In this document: positions 12,901 through 26,200 of the stretch, piece after piece
Position numbering within the stretch: the stretch's first letter is position 1
How the letters are laid out: each line of letters begins with the position of its first letter
From: Anastrepha obliqua
Taxonomy: Eukaryota > Arthropoda > Insecta > Diptera > Tephritidae
Reading direction: 5' to 3'
Assembly (NCBI RefSeq): GCF_027943255.1
Contig: NC_072894.1
Location: 129,881,601 to 129,945,600 of the forward strand
Length of the DNA: 64,000 nt
The notes under the pieces: generated by a model
Databases searched by the model: none
What the model saw: only the letters and a program-made list of their open reading frames with translations
What the model was told of the DNA's origin: nothing
Made by a program: the position numbers and the translations under genes

Positions 12901-14599
12901 TTAAGCCATGCAATGTCTCTACTTTTTTTTTGTTTTTGTTTTTTTTTGCTACCAAAAATACGTTACAAGCACAAGTTGTTTAAATGTGCACAACCAGCAT
13001 AAATTCGACTAGTTTTATAACCATTGTAATCATTAGAATTTCCCCTTTAATTGCTGGCGCATACAAAGGCAAACGCATTCGATAGATATTTTGTTAGCTC
13101 AAATGGTGATCATTTCGCTATTCAAGTCACACAGGCGGAGCAGGTGTCTTCTTTTCAAAGCCTACAGTGGAGCTCATTAGAATAATTTATTTTTGCTGTT
13201 TGTAAGGTTTAATAGCTTCTATCGAAGCTGAGCAGATAATACTTGAACGTAGGCAATCGAAGTGCATCTGTTTTTGGAAGAAAAGCGCGCGCTCATTACA
13301 AAAACTTTCATTTGTTTCTTTAGAAACCCATGATGACACAAATTGAACTATGCCCTTTGTTGTTGTTTAAATTGGAATTTTGTTTGCAAAAAACAACTAA
13401 TTCATCTATGCTAAGTTGAATAAATTTAAAATATATTTTAAATAATATTTTTAGGCTCCTATTAATGATCTTTTGCCACTCAGGGTCACACGCGTCGAGT
13501 AAAAAGATCAGTGAGAAAGATGTTTTGAACTGCAACGCTATAATTTCTTCCTACTCTAAAAACTCTTTCTTCTCTCTTTGTTATCATAAAATAAATATGT
13601 GCGAACAACTGTTGTATAAAAACTGGCTGGCCTTGAGAAGAAAAACATTTTTTTTTCGTAAAATATATTTTATTTCCACTCGGTAGTCCCCTTTCCGCAC
13701 GGTACACTTAGCCCAAGAAAATAATCGCTGGATCCTAAGTATGGTGAATTTGGTGGATGATAAAACTATTTGTATCTTAACTCATCGAATCTTTGAAGTT
13801 GACAAACGTGGATGTTTAATGTCAGTTGTGAGCAACCCAGGCACCCACCTCATAGAAAGATTTTATAGCCCAATGATTGTTAAAATATTTTGGACGCGTT
13901 TAACTGAAGTACTAACAATCTACATCATCAAAAAAGTTTGAACGGCCTCATTTAAATTCAGCTGTTTTATAGTTGATAACGCAGGAGCAGAGACCCCGTA
14001 AATCCTTTTTAGCTCCTTTTAAATTTCAGCATTGGTTTTCCTTTTCAAATATAAATATTTACCACTACCCGATAAGCAATTTTTTCCATTGCAGTAAAAT
14101 CATAAAATTTGTTTTTCAAATTGTTGTCATTTACAAACTAAAATGCCCAGCGATTGATCAGTTTGGCAGTAATGTTGTGAAAGATTATGTTAAAACAACA
14201 TGTCACTTTTCAAATATTAGCAGCGCTATCTTGGACCTCGGCAAGATCATCATTATCCTACCATAAATGAGTTTCAGTGAAAAAGGCCATAACGAAGTCG
14301 TAGAATATTTTTCTATCGAAAGCAGAGTACATCAAAGAAAGACATGACAAGCCTCGAAAGCGATGATTAAAAGCACACAGTTCTCTGAGTAAAAGATGAG
14401 TTTTGTATGCATATAAATTGCTTAACTTCCTAGCTCTTAATGTGCTGGCGCATGCTTTTTTTCCAGTGATCAGAACCAACGCTATCAAATAGTACATATA
14501 TGAATCTATAAATGTGTATAAATACTTATTTGAAAGAAGCAGAGCGATGCACGTGAAAGAAGTAAATCAATTCAGCAATCAAGTAAATCAGTTTTTGGA
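9929..14599. other. Gene-free DNA upstream of sens
   Basis: AT-rich intergenic sequence. It contains a TTTA microsatellite at about 10363-10386, CATA/TATG microsatellite runs near 12520-12550 and 12655-12685, and one perfect proneural-type E-box (GCAGGTG, 13140-13146). No coding family is recognised. Enhancer content is likely given the neighbour, but unproved. Confidence 0.4.
13140..13146 (+). promoter_or_regulatory. Proneural-type E-box upstream of sens
   Basis: GCAGGTG matches the RCAGSTG consensus of achaete-scute-class heterodimers. It lies 4.2 kb upstream of the sens ATG, in DNA without recognised transposons. A single 7-mer is weak evidence. Confidence 0.3.
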
Positions 14600-14901
14600 A
14601 AGCCGACTCCGAACGGCATATCTGCATTTGCTATGTTACAAATATCATTGGCATCACATATATCCATTGTCGTTTATAAATAAATTTATAAACTTTAAAT
14701 GGTTTAGAGAAGCCATACAATGCAATTGCCCCATATTTATCATTGCAGTCCAGCACGGATACGACCTTAGAGGCGTTCAGGCATAATCCAACGGACGTAG
14801 CATCATACCACTGTTCGCTCGAACAAGTATTGTACCATTGGTCCGTACCTGCGGTTCCTCTCGTACTACGCAGGAATGCTGTCGCAATAACAATTGTCAT
14901 T

Positions 14902-14932
<31 letters not shown>

Positions 14933-15020
14933 GATCCGAACGGCAGAATCTTTTTCATGGCGGAAATACGCACTTCTGAATGATAGTCACGCACCAATCC
15001 ATTCAGCTATGCCGGCCGCC
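14600..15020 (-). mobile_element. tRNA-derived SINE split by a 28S rRNA insert
   Basis: Reading the minus strand, the tRNA-like head (GGCATAGCTGAATGG, then ATTGGTGCGTGACTA) is at the right end and a body phrase (CGTATTTCCGCCATGAAAAA) follows. The body is interrupted by 316 bp of 28S rRNA and resumes with GTTCGGAGTCGGCTT at 14600. The box-B region of the head is deleted in this copy. Confidence 0.8.
14619..14934 (-). pseudogene. 28S rRNA 3'-region fragment (retrocopy)
   Basis: The minus strand reads CCGTCGTGAGACAGGTTAG, then the sarcin-ricin loop context AGTACGAGAGGAACC, then GTACGGACCA, GCCTCTAAGGTCGTATCC and the AT-rich insect-type 28S segment ending TTTGTAACATAG. It covers about 300 nt and is slightly diverged. 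The sequence TCCGAACGGCA is duplicated at 14608-14618 and 14935-14945, bracketing the insert. It is not part of a working rDNA unit. Confidence 0.9.
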
Positions 15021-17297
15021 TTTAAGATATTACTTTGGGATAACTAAATTCACATATCGAAAAGCTATTGTATTTAATGAAATTTTTGATAGGCGCGCCT
15101 AGACGGCAGAAAAAAGTTCGGGCTTCTGATGCCAACGAATTTTGAAATTAAAAACAAAATTTCTGTTGGGTCCCATGCTACCTGTTTTGTAAAACCATAA
15201 TTACAACGAAGAAAGCTTTAGCATAAAATCTCTAAAGTTAAATCTGAGAGATAACAGAAATACAGAGAGTTGACATTCTTAACATTCTGGAGATGCCTTA
15301 TAAAATCACTCCGTTCATTTTTTTTTGTAAAGGAATTCACTTTATTTTCTTAGGAATTTTTGAATTAAATTTTAAATATTTTACTAACACATACGCGAAA
15401 AAAATTTAAAAAGAAAATCAATTTAAATCATTCCAACTACTTACCTTCAAACCACCGCATGCTAAGACTGACAAACGCCAATACATAGAAAAATCATCAC
15501 CAAAAAAAAGATTATTTCCAATAACAAATAGTAATATACTAAAAACCAACAACAGCAATACGCAGCGACAATTGTTTTTAATCATTATTGGGAAAGTGGA
15601 GGAAATTTTCAAATTCTATTGATATAAAATGATCTGAATCAACATTAAATTGTTTCGCTTAGTCAGCAACCAATGCGAGAATGCCAACCACATTCACATA
15701 TACACATACCCACACATACTTGCCCATATTCATGTAAATAAATATCGATGTATTCGTTGCAGACCCAACATTGCAACAAAATTCGGGGAAATCAACATAG
15801 GGAATCAAGCGGGGGTGCGCGCTTTGGCTTGCTTGCCAGGTTAAAAGCGACAAACGAACGCTTAACTGCACGAAGGCGAGCAACAGCCGTTGCCGTCAGT
15901 TGTTGCAAGCAATGTAACAAACGATTAAAGGTTCATAATAATAACAACAATGAGAACGGTAAACGTAGTGGCTGCTGGAACAAACAACAACGAATGCAAC
16001 GGCTCTCCAAACTGTATACCAATTAGTAGTAGTAAGCGCGTGCTGCCTATAAAATCAGCAACAACAAAGATTACAAGCGATACATACACGTAACAACAAC
16101 AAGAAGCCGGTACATCAGCGACCGTGCGTCAGATAACTGTGCGTGCGCTGTGACCCTTGCGGCAGGACGCGGCCGAAAAACAACAACCCAGAAGTGCGCG
16201 CTCGAAGCCAAATTAGAGCGCAAATGAGATGAAAAGGTGAAAACGCAAACTGCACAGTCGCCAGCAGATAACAGAAGGCAATGCAACAATAACAACAACA
16301 GCATTTACCAACAATATACAGCCCTTATAGACTACTGCAATGCGTTTTGATTCAATTCACTCACTTACATACTCGTACTTGCACGAGTATATTCCTAGCA
16401 GAATGATTGCTTTTGTTGTTGCTTTGTCGTGTGCTTCAATTTGCTTTGCAACGATTTTTTAAGCTTGAAAATCAACCACTTCAGCGCTAAGCCACCATCA
16501 AGAGCGTCGATTATTTTATTCTCCACACTGCACACACACACGCGCATAATACAAATAATAATACATAGTTTTACAGCCAACCCTACAGAAACAGCCAAAA
16601 CCACCACCATTATCACCACCAACAACAGCAGTAGCAGCATTGAAAGCGACCAACAACTGGCACACAATCACCGTCAACGAGCCAACCAGCTAACATCCAT
16701 TCTTACCAATACCAGCACAGCTCTCAGCCGAGTTTAAAACAGACTGTATGACTGACTACGCGATTGGGCTCTGGTCTGGTCGTAAGCAGCCAACGAAGAA
16801 AGATTCAGTCAGGTGCCAAGCACCGTGCAACACGGACGTGTGTTCAAGTGGATTAAAACTACAAATAAATGCCAATACGAATTTTATAACAAAGTGCCTT
16901 CTAACTTTTTTTAATTGTGCATTCTTGGTAAAATGATTTAGTCAAAGCTCATGAAAGTTCAAAAGTGTTTATGTACACAAATCAAAAACTTCTTCTGGCA
17001 CGCTGAAAGGACAGACGGGACGTATGTCGTGTATTATTTTAAGCCGCAGCGCAGAACTGTAATATTTAAACAAGTGCTCTTACGCAAAATACAAAAATGT
17101 ATTAAACATTTTATGGTTTTCCAAAGTTAGTTAATAAAATTTGTGTTAAATCAGAGATTCAAAATTTCAACTCAACGTACAGGCATAACCTGTGCGCGCA
17201 GCTGTGCAAATTCGAGGGGAGGCACAGTCAAAATCAAGAAATATAAACAAAAAACTCAAAAATAAAAATACAAATTTTTCCACACACGGCATTCAAA
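15021..17297 (+). promoter_or_regulatory. sens upstream / 5' UTR region
   Basis: No protein-coding gene is seen. The stretch 15.8-16.8 kb is rich in CAA/AAC repeats, typical of insect 5' leaders and enhancers. A TATAAAA lies at 16048-16054, but no convincing initiator follows at the right distance, so it is only a candidate core promoter. An AT-rich leader precedes the ATG at 17298, which sits in the context TTCAAAATGAA. Confidence 0.35.
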
Positions 17298-20200
17298 ATG
17301 AATCACCTTTCGCCTCCGCTCACACCGCATTCGCAGAAACCAACACAATCGCCATCGTTGACGACATTCGCAAATTCTTCACTTGATGTGAATCTTGACT
17401 CCACGAAGAATTGGATACAACATGCGTCCACTTTCAATTCGGTTATTGCATCGGCGCAGAAGTTAAATAGTAAGTTGCTATAGAGTGTTCTTTCCAGCGA
17501 GATCAGCTTTTTTGGGGAAAAATTCTGAAGATTGTGAATTTGTTTGGGAATTTTGAATTCCAAAGAAATTAATGTAAAAGTTGTCTCTAGACAAACAAGT
17601 TATTTAAATCACTCACCAAGAATTTAATTTATCAGTAAACGTTATTTAATTAGAATTACTCTTTAAAAGTTTTTAAGGTTTTTTGAAAAAAAAAAATTTA
17701 TTTAACAAATTGGCCACAAAAAGTATATAAATTAAGAAGATATATAAATATTTCACTTTCAATTACGGATGCTCTTTGTAAAAATCATATATTAATATAT
17801 AGGGTTTTCCAATAGGAATGATATATTCTTAAAATATTAAGGCAGTCGTAGACAACACAGTCAATATCGTTTTGATGAAGTATAGCTTGAAAATTCATTG
17901 CTGAAAATGTACACTTAAAAACTATTGGTTATGGCCCTAGAGCAATATATAAAAATTATCATCCTTATTTAGAAACCCTTTATTATACTAGTTTTTACTA
18001 TAACTTCAGTGGCTTTATTGCCATTAATTCACCTTAAGTGTTGCATTAGTTGCATACTCCCCGTGACTTAATTTAAACCTTTAAAAACTTTTTTAACTAT
18101 CGTAATTTTTATTTCAATCGCATTTATCAAAATTACTGTTGTCAATCTATTTCAAATATAACGTTTTATGTACTCAAATTTACCCAATTTTCTTCTCGTG
18201 TATTTATTTCTCGAATTACGTTCCAATTTCCTCCCACAGATCTTCCCTTTCCATACAATTCACTTTTCTACTCCAGCGTCTTATGGCCACAATTCCTGCT
18301 CTCCTCTACAACATCAGCGCTTGGCACACCCACCACTCCTACAACTCCCAACTCTCCCGCGTCGTTCGCCAACAATCGTGACTACACACTCACCCCCGAA
18401 AAGGATCAGGAAAATGTAGTTGCCCCGCTGCAAGATAGCAGCAATGGTGAGGATATGCCGCTCAACCTATCACTTAAACAAACGTCGTCTTTGAAAAAAT
18501 TGTCGCGCTTCAGCCCCGAACGAAGAGATGAGAGCAGCGAGGCCGGCCAAGTTACTGCCAACGCTGTCGCGCAAATTACAAGCACACCGCCACCATTGCG
18601 AGCCGTCAACCTCAAAACCACCGCACCCAATCCCACCGAGAATACCTTGATCAACAAACAGGAACAGCGTTCACCGACAAAGCGGCGGTCGCATAGCTCG
18701 CTCATCTGGTCACCGGCAAGTATGTGCGAGAAAAGGGAAGCGCCCGAGCCCGCAGCAAGCGTCGACTATAGTGGCACGTATGTCATCGATCCAATAGTGC
18801 GTAAATTTAAATACGAACGTCGCGCCAACTATCCACGCCGTTCGATTGGCGCGGGGTCTGGTGATGTGTCGCTTGAATCGCCACTCTCCTCCACCACAGC
18901 TTTGGCGACGCAATTCAATGCTGCTGCCGTGGCAGCTGCAGCCCGTGCACAAGATCTGAAAGCGGCCAATTTGGAGTTGGAAGTGGCTGCGCAACAACAA
19001 ATCTATGCGCATCGTACCGCCTTCATGGCCGGTCTGGCGACGGGCAATAATTTTGAAATGTTGCAAGCACATCTGAAGGAACTGCAGAGTCGCGCTGATG
19101 CTTTCGTGCAAAACAACAACAATGAAAATTCCATGGTAAGCAGGAATGCAAGTCGCCTGGGAAGGGGTGGCAGCTACGATAGCCACGATGACGGTTTGGA
19201 ACAACTGAAAACAGAAGAAGATGCGGATATGGATATGACGGAGGATGCGATCCGTTACTCACCTAATGATTCGGTATCCGCGCACGAGCAACACCAACAG
19301 CAGTTGCACCAATATGTTGCACAACAACAACACCAACATCCGGACTCGACGGCGATCATTAGCACAGCAGATGTTCATCACCGCTCGTACAGTTGCAGCA
19401 GCGAAGGCGAGGAGAAGCGTGGGACACGCAACTTTCAGGTAAGTGGCGAAAATTTATTTAAGAAAACTGTGTGGCTTAAATGAAGAGGTTAAAATGAAGC
19501 ATTAAGGAATTAGGTTAAAATGAAATAAGGAAATTCTCAGGAGTTTGCCGAGTGCGAGAGTTAGTGAAAGGATATGCAACAGTCAGCTGTGTGAGATGAG
19601 AGTGAAATTAACATTCCTCTCGATAGTCCAGTTGCATACATATATGGAATGACAATTGAATGAACCGATCGTTTATAACAAAAAAGAAGCACGCAAATGT
19701 AGGTTAAAAATAATTTTCGGTTGTAGTTATTTTAGAAATTTGCTAGATGATTAAAAACCCGGATATCAAAGCGATGGTCCTTATTTGGAATCCTTTGCTT
19801 CGAATCAGTCCGATATCAAAGAACCGACCATTGTGCATGCAATCTGGTAGCTGGAAAAAATTCTAAATACAAAAAGAAAACAATTTTAAAATGCATAGAA
19901 AGGATGTTAAGAAAATTTGTTAATACTTATTATATTGACAATGGCATATTAGTACGCAGGATTTATACAATTTTATTTTTCTACAACGACAAATCAAAGA
20001 GGAATAGAGGAGGAAATTTCCCTCACAAACCGACTTTTAATTATCATTCACTTCACTTCACTTTTCAAAATCCTTTGAAACGCTAAAAAATATGTTGACT
20101 TTCAATGGAAAACTCAAACGGCGTTTGATTAACTAATTGCGTGATTTTATTAGGGAGAATAGCTAACCCACTTATTTGAGCACGAAAAATGCAGCAACAA

Positions 20201-23200
20201 ATGTAAATCATTAGTTTGAAGGGCTGCCGCCAGCTTTGAGACCACCAAATAACCCATGGGACAGTACAGGCACAAACTAAGCTATTTATTATGACTAAAA
20301 AAATATCAGAAATATTGACTAATTAACACGCATAGCGACACTTAGTTGAAGTGCCTGCAGCAAGGTGCCCTTACACTTAGAGCTATTCGCAGGGAGTACC
20401 TGCATGTATGTATGTATGCCCATATATTGCGTATTTATTGCAGTTATACTTTGCGGCTATGAATTGTCGATTAATTTGCCTAAAAGGCAACGATTTCGTA
20501 ATACAAGTATCTAAGAGGGGCGTTCACAAAGTCACGCATCATCCTTCGTTTAAATGGCGACGCGCGTTTTTTACCCAAATTTACTAAATACAGAAATAAA
20601 TAATTTGCACGTACACTTCTGTTAGGTGTTTGGCCGAGCTCCTCCTCCTATTTTGTGCCGTCTTGATGTTGTTCCATAAATGGAGGGGCCTACAGTTTTA
20701 AGCCGACTCCGAACGGCAAATGATTTTCTATGAAGACCTTTGCCATTGCCTGCCGAGGGGCGACTGCTTTAGAAAAAACATTTTCTATCATATTGTTGTT
20801 TGATGCACGGAGATTTGAGCATACGCACTACCGAATAGTAGCCAGGCACCAACGGCGGCCGCTCTGTACCGCTATCCTTCGTCAGGATGACGACGCCCGT
20901 TTTTGTTTTCAAGTGGACTCATGTCCATCGTTTACTAAACATAAAAATAAAATGTATGTATAATTCCTTCGTAATTTAAAGGAACAAAAATGATATTCCA
21001 GGGTAAAAAAAATTGTTTATTCAAAAATTTTAATCCAACAGAGTCTGTCTCTAGCTCGTTATCCTTTAGTCAAAAGTGGCTAAATCTATAAAAAAAATTG
21101 GCTCCAACTGATATTTAGCTTTTTTATATCCAAATATTTACACATTTTAGGAATCGCTTGCTCACGGTCATTTACTCTTCAAGTTCACACACCTTCTCTG
21201 CCAGGTCGTCTATTATCATAAAGTGGAGTTTGTCGACCATTTCTGGTGTGATGACCCGAATTGTAAATAGCAATAAAGCAATCAATAGTGAAGAGTCCTC
21301 ATAATATTTTTCAGATTTTTGTTTGGTTTTTTCACCTAAAAATTGTGTTTAATTAATTTTAATCATTTTAACAAACCTTCAAAGGGATGTCACACCAAAA
21401 CTATCAGCGCGAATATTACAACCCATTCTTGTGAAAATTGTTGGAAAATGTTTGATTTGAGATGGCTACGTTGTCTGTCCAAATTTTCAAAGACTTATTG
21501 ATTCGCCCTCGTATGACTTCGTTCCAATTACTTTTCAATATCGCGGTTGATCATTTGCCTTTTTGTTTTGGTTATCGGAGAAATATGTACTTACTTTACA
21601 AATAGTTTATGTTGGTAGACGCTTTCTATGATTTGTGTCACGATATTAAACAATTAAACGAATACGAAAGTGATTTCGTGCATTGAATGAAAACATAAAA
21701 ACAATTTAATTAAAAAAAAAACGAAACTTACTTGAAGGATTTGGGACATTTTTACTAGGCTCGCATACTGATTGCTCTAATCAAATGCAACTATCTATTA
21801 TTCTAATGATAGTTAGAGGATTTGGCTTCTGCTGCCCGAACAAATATTTGTAATATGGACGATACCTTTGCTTGCTTGTATTGATTGGAATCGGATTCAC
21901 AACCTGATTCACATGAACGGGAAAGAGTTTATTTCAGCGTTTATTCAATTACTTCGCGTAATTACGATTGCTTGATTTCATTCCTTTCATTTATGCGTCT
22001 ATTTGCAGTTTAATGATATTTTATGAGCCTTGCAGTGCTTGAGTTTTATGTTAATTTTCAATTTGCTTAATTTGTTCGCTTGCGTGTCGGTACAATTTAC
22101 ACCCTCCAACCTTTCCTTGCGCTCAAAAGACGCTTAGTTGTGTGCATTTATTTACCCATCATCGTTCACTGTATTTGTTTTGATAAATTCCTGTCTTAAT
22201 TATTTATTTGTACTAATTATGATTGGTAAATGTTACGACTTTGACAGCGCTGAGTGTCAAAGCAGAAGGAGCCATATTGAAATTATTTGCATAACCGTAC
22301 ATAGTGTCCAGGAAAAGCGATTGATTGACACTATCGACTACTATGTATGTATATGTGAGTAGACAAAGGCGACTGATACAGTTTACGTGAAGACCAGAGG
22401 GCGAAAGGCGTCTGCACTTAAAACGAAAGGAGACGAGTGCGACTTATGTGGGTGGATGGGATCATAAAAGCGAAAACATACAATTTTATTAATATTATTT
22501 TTATGCTTACCAAAGGCATTAAAACTTTTCGCGCTACTGACATTTGTACTTATCTCGAATATACGTTTCTGTTCTTATTGCTTTATGATCCTACGGAAAT
22601 AAAAAAAAATTTCAAACACACACACACACCCGATAAGCCATATGTAGCACTCATTAAACACCTAGAATGTTTTCACCTTCGATTAAACATTATTTTCAAG
22701 ATGGCCAGGCGCACGACTGTTAAATGATCAGTGACGTTTAGCACGTATGATCACCTACAGGCAATTCATGGTGTCAAATTGCAATTATTGTTTGAGTTAC
22801 CAACGCGTTTTCTTAAATTTTTTTCGTATCCTATAAATTATATTGGAACTGTTAATATCGTTAGCCATAACGCTTTTGTTGTAACCTGATATGCTTGAGG
22901 GGTTTCGTCCTTCCAAAAGCATGCGTGCGTTTGCCTTTCGCTAGCACTCTTTGCTTTCTTTCACTTCCTCGCGCTCTTTCGCTTTCTCGTAACACATACA
23001 CCTTTCGCTTACTGCACTTTCAAGGAGCAGCAGATGGTCGTGCGGGGTTTAATGTATGTATGTATGTACTACGCTTTTTTGACCATTTCGGCGATGCGTT
23101 ATGACGATTTTTATTGGGAGCGAAAAACATGTTTGAACATATGAAAGTATGTATGTTGACAATGTACATCGGCTGCGCACATTTTTTTTTTTATATTTTT

Positions 23201-26200
23201 TTTTGTTGTTATTTTTTTCGAATAACAAATTTTTACATCTGTTGTTACAGCGCTTGAGTGGACAATGGGTGGCCATCGAAGGGAACAGATAAAAAGTATT
23301 CCTTTCTTAGGTTACTCAACTCGAAAGTGTGCCTTATGGCTGGCACACTTTTTTCTTAAATAAATCTCATGATTTTATCCAGTTGCTTGAGGCGCATTAG
23401 ATCTTAAGATCGCAGTGCACTTTGGCCAGCAGTAGTAACAATAATAATCCAGTTGATTACACTGCTGCCAAGACATTCGCGCATGTCATCTCAATATATT
23501 ATATTTACAATAGCTCAACAATTTTTGAGACACCTTCGCTGAGTCAGTTGGACATTTTCTTTTTTGAATCACTTCGACACACCTTTTTCACCCAAAAATA
23601 AAAATAAAAATAGAAATAAACGAAAATCGTCGGTCTTCCCCAACTCATTTAAATGCATACCAGCATCCGTTGGCGAATCATACTTCCGTTTTCACTTCCT
23701 AACCCCTGGCTGAGCGCAGATCGCATCTGCATATTGCAAACGCCTGCGTGTTGACGCAACAATGGTGGCTAATTAGCTAAACAGTTATATTGTTTACAAG
23801 TCACTCACAGATTCCAACAACAGCATCAGTGCGATCGGCAATAATAACGCTGACGGAAATACAAAGGAGACACTTGTTTAATAAGTCATAAATAAGTTCG
23901 TGCTACAGTCGAAACGTCATAGGCAATAAGTATAAGTCCAAATACGTATGTAGGCATATATATGTAGCGGAAGAGGAGCGCTATGTGCCAAGCGTCAGCA
24001 TCAGCGACACACCGTATGTCAACAACATGCGTACAGCAACCAAAACTTATTCTCGCTCAGGCGTATGTTTCAATACCAAAAATATGTAACTACTCAAGTA
24101 AACGTACGCGCGTACTCTGAAGATACCAACACTAGTCTTAGGTTTATTCTTGGAAAATCCCGCACCGATACGTTCTGTAAGCAAACAATCAAGCTACACG
24201 CGCATTGCAGCAGCCATAGTACGTACTCACATAAATTGGTAAATGTAGCAAACACTTGTGTCAAGCTAATGGCAACTGATGTCAACTAAAGCAAAGACTA
24301 CTAACAACAAACATATCTGAGCATATGTATGTGTACATCTATTTGTAAGAACAGTAATTAATCTTTTGGCGTATTTTTACTACATTTAAGAAACTGTCTG
24401 CCGTAATCCCTCCTGACCGAGCAACACCTTCAAATGATCGCATTCAACTCTTTTACCCACATGTGGTACGGCAAACTGTTTAAACATTTGAGTTTGTGCC
24501 TGATTTTTCATGCGTTCACTGTATGATACCCCGACACGATCATTTCGAGTGAATTCCATTATGCGCTTCTACATATGTACATACGAGTATGTAATACGGA
24601 GAGGCGTGATGAAAAGTCTATTTATTTCATTAAAAAATGTCTTAGGAACAAATATTGATTTTTATTGGGAAACAAAGAGACATTAATAAATTCATAGACT
24701 TAGAAACACTAATAAAGAGTTGTAAAGGCGAAGAATTCGGATTTTTTACATTTTAATAGCTAATTATTTTGATTCGTTGCTCGGCAAAAGTCGTCGTGCG
24801 GTTCTTCGTACTTTACAAACACAAAATACACCAAATCTAAAAATCTACCGAAAGACGAACTCCAACACCAACAAGCTGGTATAAATACTCTTAATATTTT
24901 CGAGTTTGTGGCTATTGGTCAGATGTACACATTTGAGCATTTTAGCCAAAATTTGAAAAAAACATTTCATTAATTTCAAAACCCATGTAACAGGAAATGT
25001 CTTAACGGAGACACAAATACTTTTCTCAACTAAAATATAATAGGTAACTATTGCTCCAAGTCAAAGTAAGTAAAGGGTTTTCCAATAAGAGTTGTTATTT
25101 TGATATTCGAATAAAAATGCTATTTTTTAATATAAGTGATCGGATGTTTATTTCATTATAAAGAGGAAGGTGTGCTGACCACCACGACCACGCTTACAGG
25201 ACAATATGAAATTTTCCATAACCGAATTGCAAAGTGGCTGCCCTATGTCCTCGATAGCCTCACGAATTCCATCTTTGAGGTCTTGAATCGGCCCTGGAAA
25301 TGTCGGCCCTTGTCGGCTGTTGGCGTAGACCTTCTCTTTCACGTTTGCCCAATGAAAAATATCACAAGATCTCGGTGGCCAATTGTGATCACCTCTTCGA
25401 AAGATAACACGGCCGGAAACTTTTCCCGTAATAGATCAATGGTTTCGTTGCTTGTGTGGCACGTAGCGCCGTCTTGTTGAAAATAAACGTTGTCCATATC
25501 AAGACCACCCAATTCCGGCCATAAAAAATTGTTAGTCATCTCTCGAAAGCGCAATCAAATTCAAAATAACACCTGTTATTGGAGAACCCTTTAGTTTGCG
25601 GAAAAAGAAATCAATTATTTTTGCGTAAAATTTTTGTTTCATGTTGGAACTTTAGCTCCTGGGCGATGCTACGACTACTAACATGTCGGTCAACTTCGAT
25701 TATTTCTGTGACATTTTCGAGATTATCGGCATTTTTTAAACATCAAAATTTCCTGAACGTCATCGGCGAAATCCAAATTGCACGTAATTAGCTATTACAG
25801 TATCGACAACATGAACACCATTCACAATTTCAGCGACTTGGCTTGCTTTTTCGCCTTTATCAAAGAAAAACTATAAAATGTCCTGAATTTTTTCTTTGTT
25901 GACTTCCATGAATAAAACAAACAGCAAAGTAATATTTTTAGTGTGAATAGTGTGTCATATTGACAACGAGCACAAACTTTAAATTGTTTGATCGATACCT
26001 TACGAGATGTCGATCACTACAGCCATCTACCGGGAAAATAATGGATTCCATTTCCCCCAAAAGTATTAGCTTTAAATTTCTTTTTAGTAAACTCTCAACT
26101 CATTTTGAATGTTAATGTTGATTGAACAATTTTTCTAAAACGTATAACTCTGCTTACTTAAGACTCCATTCAGCAAAATTGTCAAATTTCAACACTAATC

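Noticed and set aside
14619..14934. Working 28S rRNA gene
   Set aside because: Only about 300 nt, diverged, flanked by target-site duplications inside a SINE; a pseudogene fragment.
16048..16054. TATAAAA as the definite sens core promoter
   Set aside because: No initiator motif at the expected distance, and such AT-rich 7-mers are frequent here; kept only as a possibility.
17802..17939. Possible small MITE with TAGGGTTTTCCAATAG-like ends in sens intron 1
   Set aside because: Only about 12 bases match between the arms and the ends are AT-rich; it could be chance. Its left end does resemble the element at 25073.
18710..19204. 164-residue minus-strand open frame
   Set aside because: Antisense shadow of sens coding exon 2.
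21170..21265. Short coding-like minus-strand segment ending ELEE and a stop
   Set aside because: About 30 residues without recognisable homology or upstream continuation; could be a transposase tail, but unsupported.
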